From contig QVOM02000112.1 in the NCBI GenBank assembly GCA_003586115.2, positions 101,321,174-101,385,173 of the forward strand: DNA of 64,000 nt, given 5' to 3'. Both the position numbers and the translations under genes were made by a program. The notes under the pieces were generated by a model that ran no database searches, was not told the DNA's origin, and was given only the letters and a program-made list of their open reading frames with translations. The DNA comes from Salvator merianae. Lineage: Eukaryota > Chordata > Lepidosauria > Squamata > Teiidae. Position 1 is the stretch's first letter, and each line of letters begins with the position of its first letter. Below are positions 33,480-64,000 of the stretch, one piece after another.

Positions 33480-36364
33480 CATTGATACAGAGACTCCAGT
33501 GGTATATGAAAACTGAGAAGCAGGATTAAAAAGTGAAAAGAAAGTTGAGCTTTGGAGGGAATTGTGTACAGCAAACCAGAGTGCTTTACTGAAAACAGTA
33601 TATTTCACTGTGACTTGGAGGAGCGAAGCTACGTAGAGGTAAACAGTGTCTTGCTAGAGAACTTAAATTGCATTTGTCAAAGTGCAGTTACTTTTTTGTT
33701 CTCAACAGCCCTTTTTCTGGTCTTTAGAATGGGCGGCGTGTAGAAAATCTGGAAAAAATCTTAAGTAGCAATTGCTACAATATCACTTGCCATGATAGTC
33801 TTTCTTAGGTGCAATCTAACTGATAGTTAATGAAAAAAGAAAGGCAAGGTTTATATTTCTAAAAATTGAGATATTTCACTGAAGTAGATTAATCTCTAAG
33901 GACATCTGAGCCTCTCAAATATAGTTTAGATTGCTGACGTTAGCAATTTATCTATCAGGCATTCTTTGAAAAAGGAACGAGCTATTTAAATGGGCAGCAC
34001 CCAGAAAAGGCTGTAGGAAGTGTGGTTGATATTCCACCTTTTAAGAAGGACAACAGTCTGCAGGCATGATTCTAGATCCCTAACCGGAATGCCAACTATT
34101 CAGCTCTGGATGTTCCTCAAAAGTTGTTTTGGAATTTATTGTGATATTGGTTTGCGATTTAGAGCAGAACTAAATCCTAGACCAGTATCACCACCGCTTT
34201 CATGTCCTAGAATAGTACAGTCCAACTGGTTCAAGTTCACATTTTATCCACCTCCAGGCATGAGTCCAGATTTCAGCCCTCTCATCTGGTACCTGAACAG
34301 ATACGTAGGTACCGCAGTGGGTAAGAAACAGAAAAACAGGTGAAATGAAGAGGAAAGGAAGAGCGCAGCAAGAAAAACAGATAAGTTGCTAAGTTGTTTC
34401 AGTGAAGACTTAGAAGCAAACACTGCATATTTTGTTTTCTTTATTTTTGCTTACTGGTTTAGAGACTGCCGGTACCCTGTTGTTCTCATTGAACCTACTC
34501 CGAAATCCCATTGTCCACAGTGGCCACCATTTGTAGGAAAGCAGCATTTGGACTGCACTGTTAATCTTCAGTTATTGGTTATCACTAATTTCTTGGCCCT
34601 TGGGGTCAGTTCATTTTTTGTTTGTTTTGCAGCCTAAGGAAGCAGTGAAGTTGGACCACCCTGTTCTAGAGCTAGAGCTGTATTTTACAATTGAAAATAT
34701 TCCTTCACAATCTCTATCAATAAGGAATTACACAGTTACAAACACATCTGCCCAGGCACAAAATTTACAGAAATATATCTATATGCTGCATAAAATACAG
34801 ATTTGTAAACTAAGTGTAATCAGTTACATTGCTTCATTTTTGACTGAAGGGTCAACAGCATGTAACAAATGCTGATAAACTGGGGAAAGATTAAAACCAA
34901 GCTCTTTCTTCATTTAGCTGGGAAATCCCATATTACAGTCTGTTTCTGGGTCCACCTGTTTCTTGCTGTAAGTTGCAGCTGGCCAACTGAGAACTACACT
35001 CTTGTGTTGCTTTTGAGTTTTTTTCTTTTTTCAAGCCACCTGTGAAAAATTATGAGTCGTGTAATTCCTGGTTATACAGTGAGCATGTAAACAAGACTAA
35101 GTAATGTGTGTTGATTCAAAATTAGTTTGCTAAAAGGGAAATCAGATTTCAAAGAACTGCCTTTGGACACCTTGTAGCAACATAGTCTTAATGAAACAAT
35201 ACATACAAAGTCATTTTTGAATACATGTATATATTATAGTGACCTTGATAGTTTAGTTAATAGGTCCAATTTGATCAAAATTTCACCCAGAAGGTACTTC
35301 ACAAAAACTTTTTAAGTGTATTTACAGAGTGTATAAGTGACACAAACTATGCTGGAATAAAAATGTCTTAAATGTGTGAAAGATTTACATGCACTCATTC
35401 AACTGATGACAGCAGTAAATGCAAGGAAAACCTTGCTTATGTTACCAAAAAAATCCCTTAACAAATGAAAAGTGAATTTTAGTTATACGGAGTATTTTCA
35501 CTGTTGAAATCCAAAATGTTAAATTAAAAGATGCATGCGAGGCAGTTCAAAAGAATTTAAATAGGCAATGCAATGTCATCCTACAAAATGGTAAGTTATA
35601 TTAGACCAACCATTCTTCATATAAATATATTCATAAAAGCAACGCTCTAGTAAAAAGCAGCCAAAATCTTTTTTTAAAAAAGTCTTCCTTGTCCATTCAT
35701 AGGTACTTTGGTCTTAATAACAGACCTTTTGCATCAGACTCTAGTACCTTCCAAGACAGTAGCCTAGTGAGCAACATCAGGAAATGTACTTTGTACTTCA
35801 TAGCAATGTGTTTCCCCTCCCCCCGATACAGTAATTATATTTAAGTTACAGTGTACATTTAAACTGTATAGTCCTTTTCACCCCTTTTCATACACACAGG
35901 CTCTCCGCTTTCGAACTGACAGTCCTTCAGTGTCCTTTCGCTAGCTTCATTCTGCCCATTTTTCAGCTTGGTCAAAGGAAAAAAAATGTACAAGATTTAA
36001 AAAAAAAATCCTCAAGTGAAGGAGATTGCACTTTTACCAACCTAAATTAGATTTCTAGAAAGGAAGTCTTGTTCAGTGTAGTCGTCTTTGGTATGCACAG
36101 AAGTCACTTCTTGAATAGTGAATGGCGGTTGCCCAGTGAAATGCATTCTGGGTGTGCAGCTCAAAACCAAGGGCGCCTAGGCTGCCTTTGTCCTTACAGT
36201 ATTGCTACACATTGAAAACACTGCCCAACTCCTCTTGGAAAACGTTGTAAAGGTAACAAGACTGACTACAACTTGACCAAGTCTTTCTAAGGCTGAGAAG
36301 GCATTGGACCACCTCATCCCAGCACGGAAGCAATCCCAGCTTGGGAGGGAGCACAAGGCTTTTG
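33480..36364 (-). other. Convergent space between ZAR1L and FRY, including probable FRY 3' UTR
   Basis: FRY's stop is at 36365 and its 3' UTR runs toward lower coordinates. The first good AATAAA I saw on the minus strand is at 34445-34440, about 1.9 kb past the stop, so the 3' UTR may extend that far. No coding exon was recognised. Confidence 0.5.
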
Positions 36365-62819
<26,455 letters not shown>

Positions 62820-63524
62820 TCATAGTAATGGTTCATTTTCTCTGCTGCTGAACAATTAATATCCTAAAAATTTTATGTAACAACATCTTACAAGTTAGCA
62901 AGGATTTAAAGAAAGCCAGACTCTTAGCTGCAAAGTATTTTCTTAAAATTTCTCACTACTTGAAAAAGATTTTGTAAAACCCCTTCAAAAATATGATAGG
63001 AAGACCTAAAGAGCAGTTAATGATTTTATGGTCAAGAAGTCCTCCAAAAAGACCTCCTGCATCTCTAGTTTTCAATTTCAAAATACTGTTGAATGACAAG
63101 CTCATTTAATAGTAAATTACCATTTGAAAATAAATTGCTGGGAAACCTCTGTTACTATTTTATGCATTATGTTTTCATAATTACAGCACAGCAAGAAACC
63201 TTAAATAAAGTATTTCAGACATTTTGTTCTAAATAGATGGAAACAGCACTAAAGAGCAGAGTTAAGGCAGATCTCAACACATTTTCATTTCTACATGCAC
63301 AGAGCAAGGTGCCAAAATCAGCAGAACCTTTTGTTTTAATCCAGCTTTAACTTTCTGGGTTAGAAATTATTTTCCCAGGTACAAAATGGATCAAATTTTT
63401 GTTTAAAGTTCTTTAAACTATATTTTATATTTTGTTTGGTGTTTAGGCAGTGCAATCTAATCCTATACTTGTTTATTCAGACATAAGTTTTTGAACTTAT
63501 TCTGTAATAAGTCTGCTTTAAACG

Positions 63525-63736
63525 GGGTCTTTTCGCAGATCCCGGGTGCAAAAGCTGCATACTGGGACTAGTCCAGCTGTTCTCACTACAGCTGCAGCGC
63601 ACAATTTTGTGCTCCACAGCAAGTAGCGATTGGGAACAGCTGTAGCTGCTCTTGATCGTGAAGGCCTCCGCACCGTGTGGACACACATCACTAGTGACCA
63701 TGCAGACGCTCACTAGTGAAAAGTGAGAAAAGGCCC
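63525..63736. mobile_element. Harbinger-like non-autonomous element, family 2, third copy
   Basis: It starts GGGTCTTTTCGCA and ends GTGAGAAAAGGCCC then TAA. The interior TTTTGTGCTCCACAGC and GAAGGCCTCCGCACCGTG match the copy at 51944-52377. The left duplication is imperfect. Confidence 0.5.
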
Positions 63737-64000
63737 TAAGTCACAAAAATTGTGATAGGCATGCTTAATTCTGGAAAATGAGTATTTGGAGGACTGACTA
63801 CAGGTAAAAATAAACAATATATAAAATCACTGCAGGTAGCACTGAAACAAAAATACTAGGGGGAAAAAACATTGATTCAGTGAAGGTGGGATGGTGCCAA
63901 TATATAAAGAAATCTAGCAATGAAATTTCTACCAAAAGTTTTACTGCTGGCACATATTTTAATTTTTCTGGCAGTTTTTGAGAGGAGAAGGATGGAGGAA

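Overview
This window is vertebrate nuclear DNA and holds a conserved three-gene block: BRCA2 on the minus strand (5' half, coding exons from about 965 to 20334), ZAR1L complete on the plus strand (27808-33279), and the 3' part of FRY on the minus strand (36365-62813). The neighbour order FRY-ZAR1L-BRCA2 is the amniote order on human chromosome 13, read here in the reverse direction. A squamate reptile is the most likely source. BRCA2 exons keep human phases but are strongly diverged. Introns carry CR1-type LINE tails, an RTE/BovB LINE remnant, a MIR-like SINE and many small palindromic DNA transposons (hAT-like, Harbinger-like, Tc1/mariner-like). The species assignment is inference.

Region 1 (1-23.2 kb): BRCA2. 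Exons 2, 3 and 6-14 were placed by splice sites, phase and similarity to remembered human protein. Nearly all length differences from human are whole codons. Exon 11 (4125 bp) holds the BRC repeats; BRC1, 4, 6 and 7 look intact, BRC8 is weakened, and BRC2, 3 and 5 are eroded. Exons 4 and 5 were not found convincingly. The window starts inside intron 14, so the DNA-binding domain lies outside it. A promoter-like region with E2F, ETS and three ZNF143-like motifs lies at 23.04-23.48 kb.

Region 2 (23.5-27.7 kb): intergenic space between the divergent BRCA2 and ZAR1L genes, with simple repeats and a short CR1 tail.

Region 3 (27.7-33.5 kb): ZAR1L, four exons, 349 residues. A GC-rich first exon encodes the N-terminal part; three short exons encode the cysteine-rich RNA-binding C-terminus. 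ZAR1L and FRY converge tail to tail.

Region 4 (34.4-64 kb): the last ten coding exons seen for FRY, about 535 residues ending in the native C-terminus. One intron holds an unexplained 120-codon open segment with an acceptor, matching phase, stop and AATAAA, which could be an alternative terminal exon.

The genes do not form an operon. BRCA2 acts in homologous recombination, ZAR1L in oocyte mRNA control, and FRY as a large cytoskeletal and mitotic scaffold of the NDR kinase pathway.
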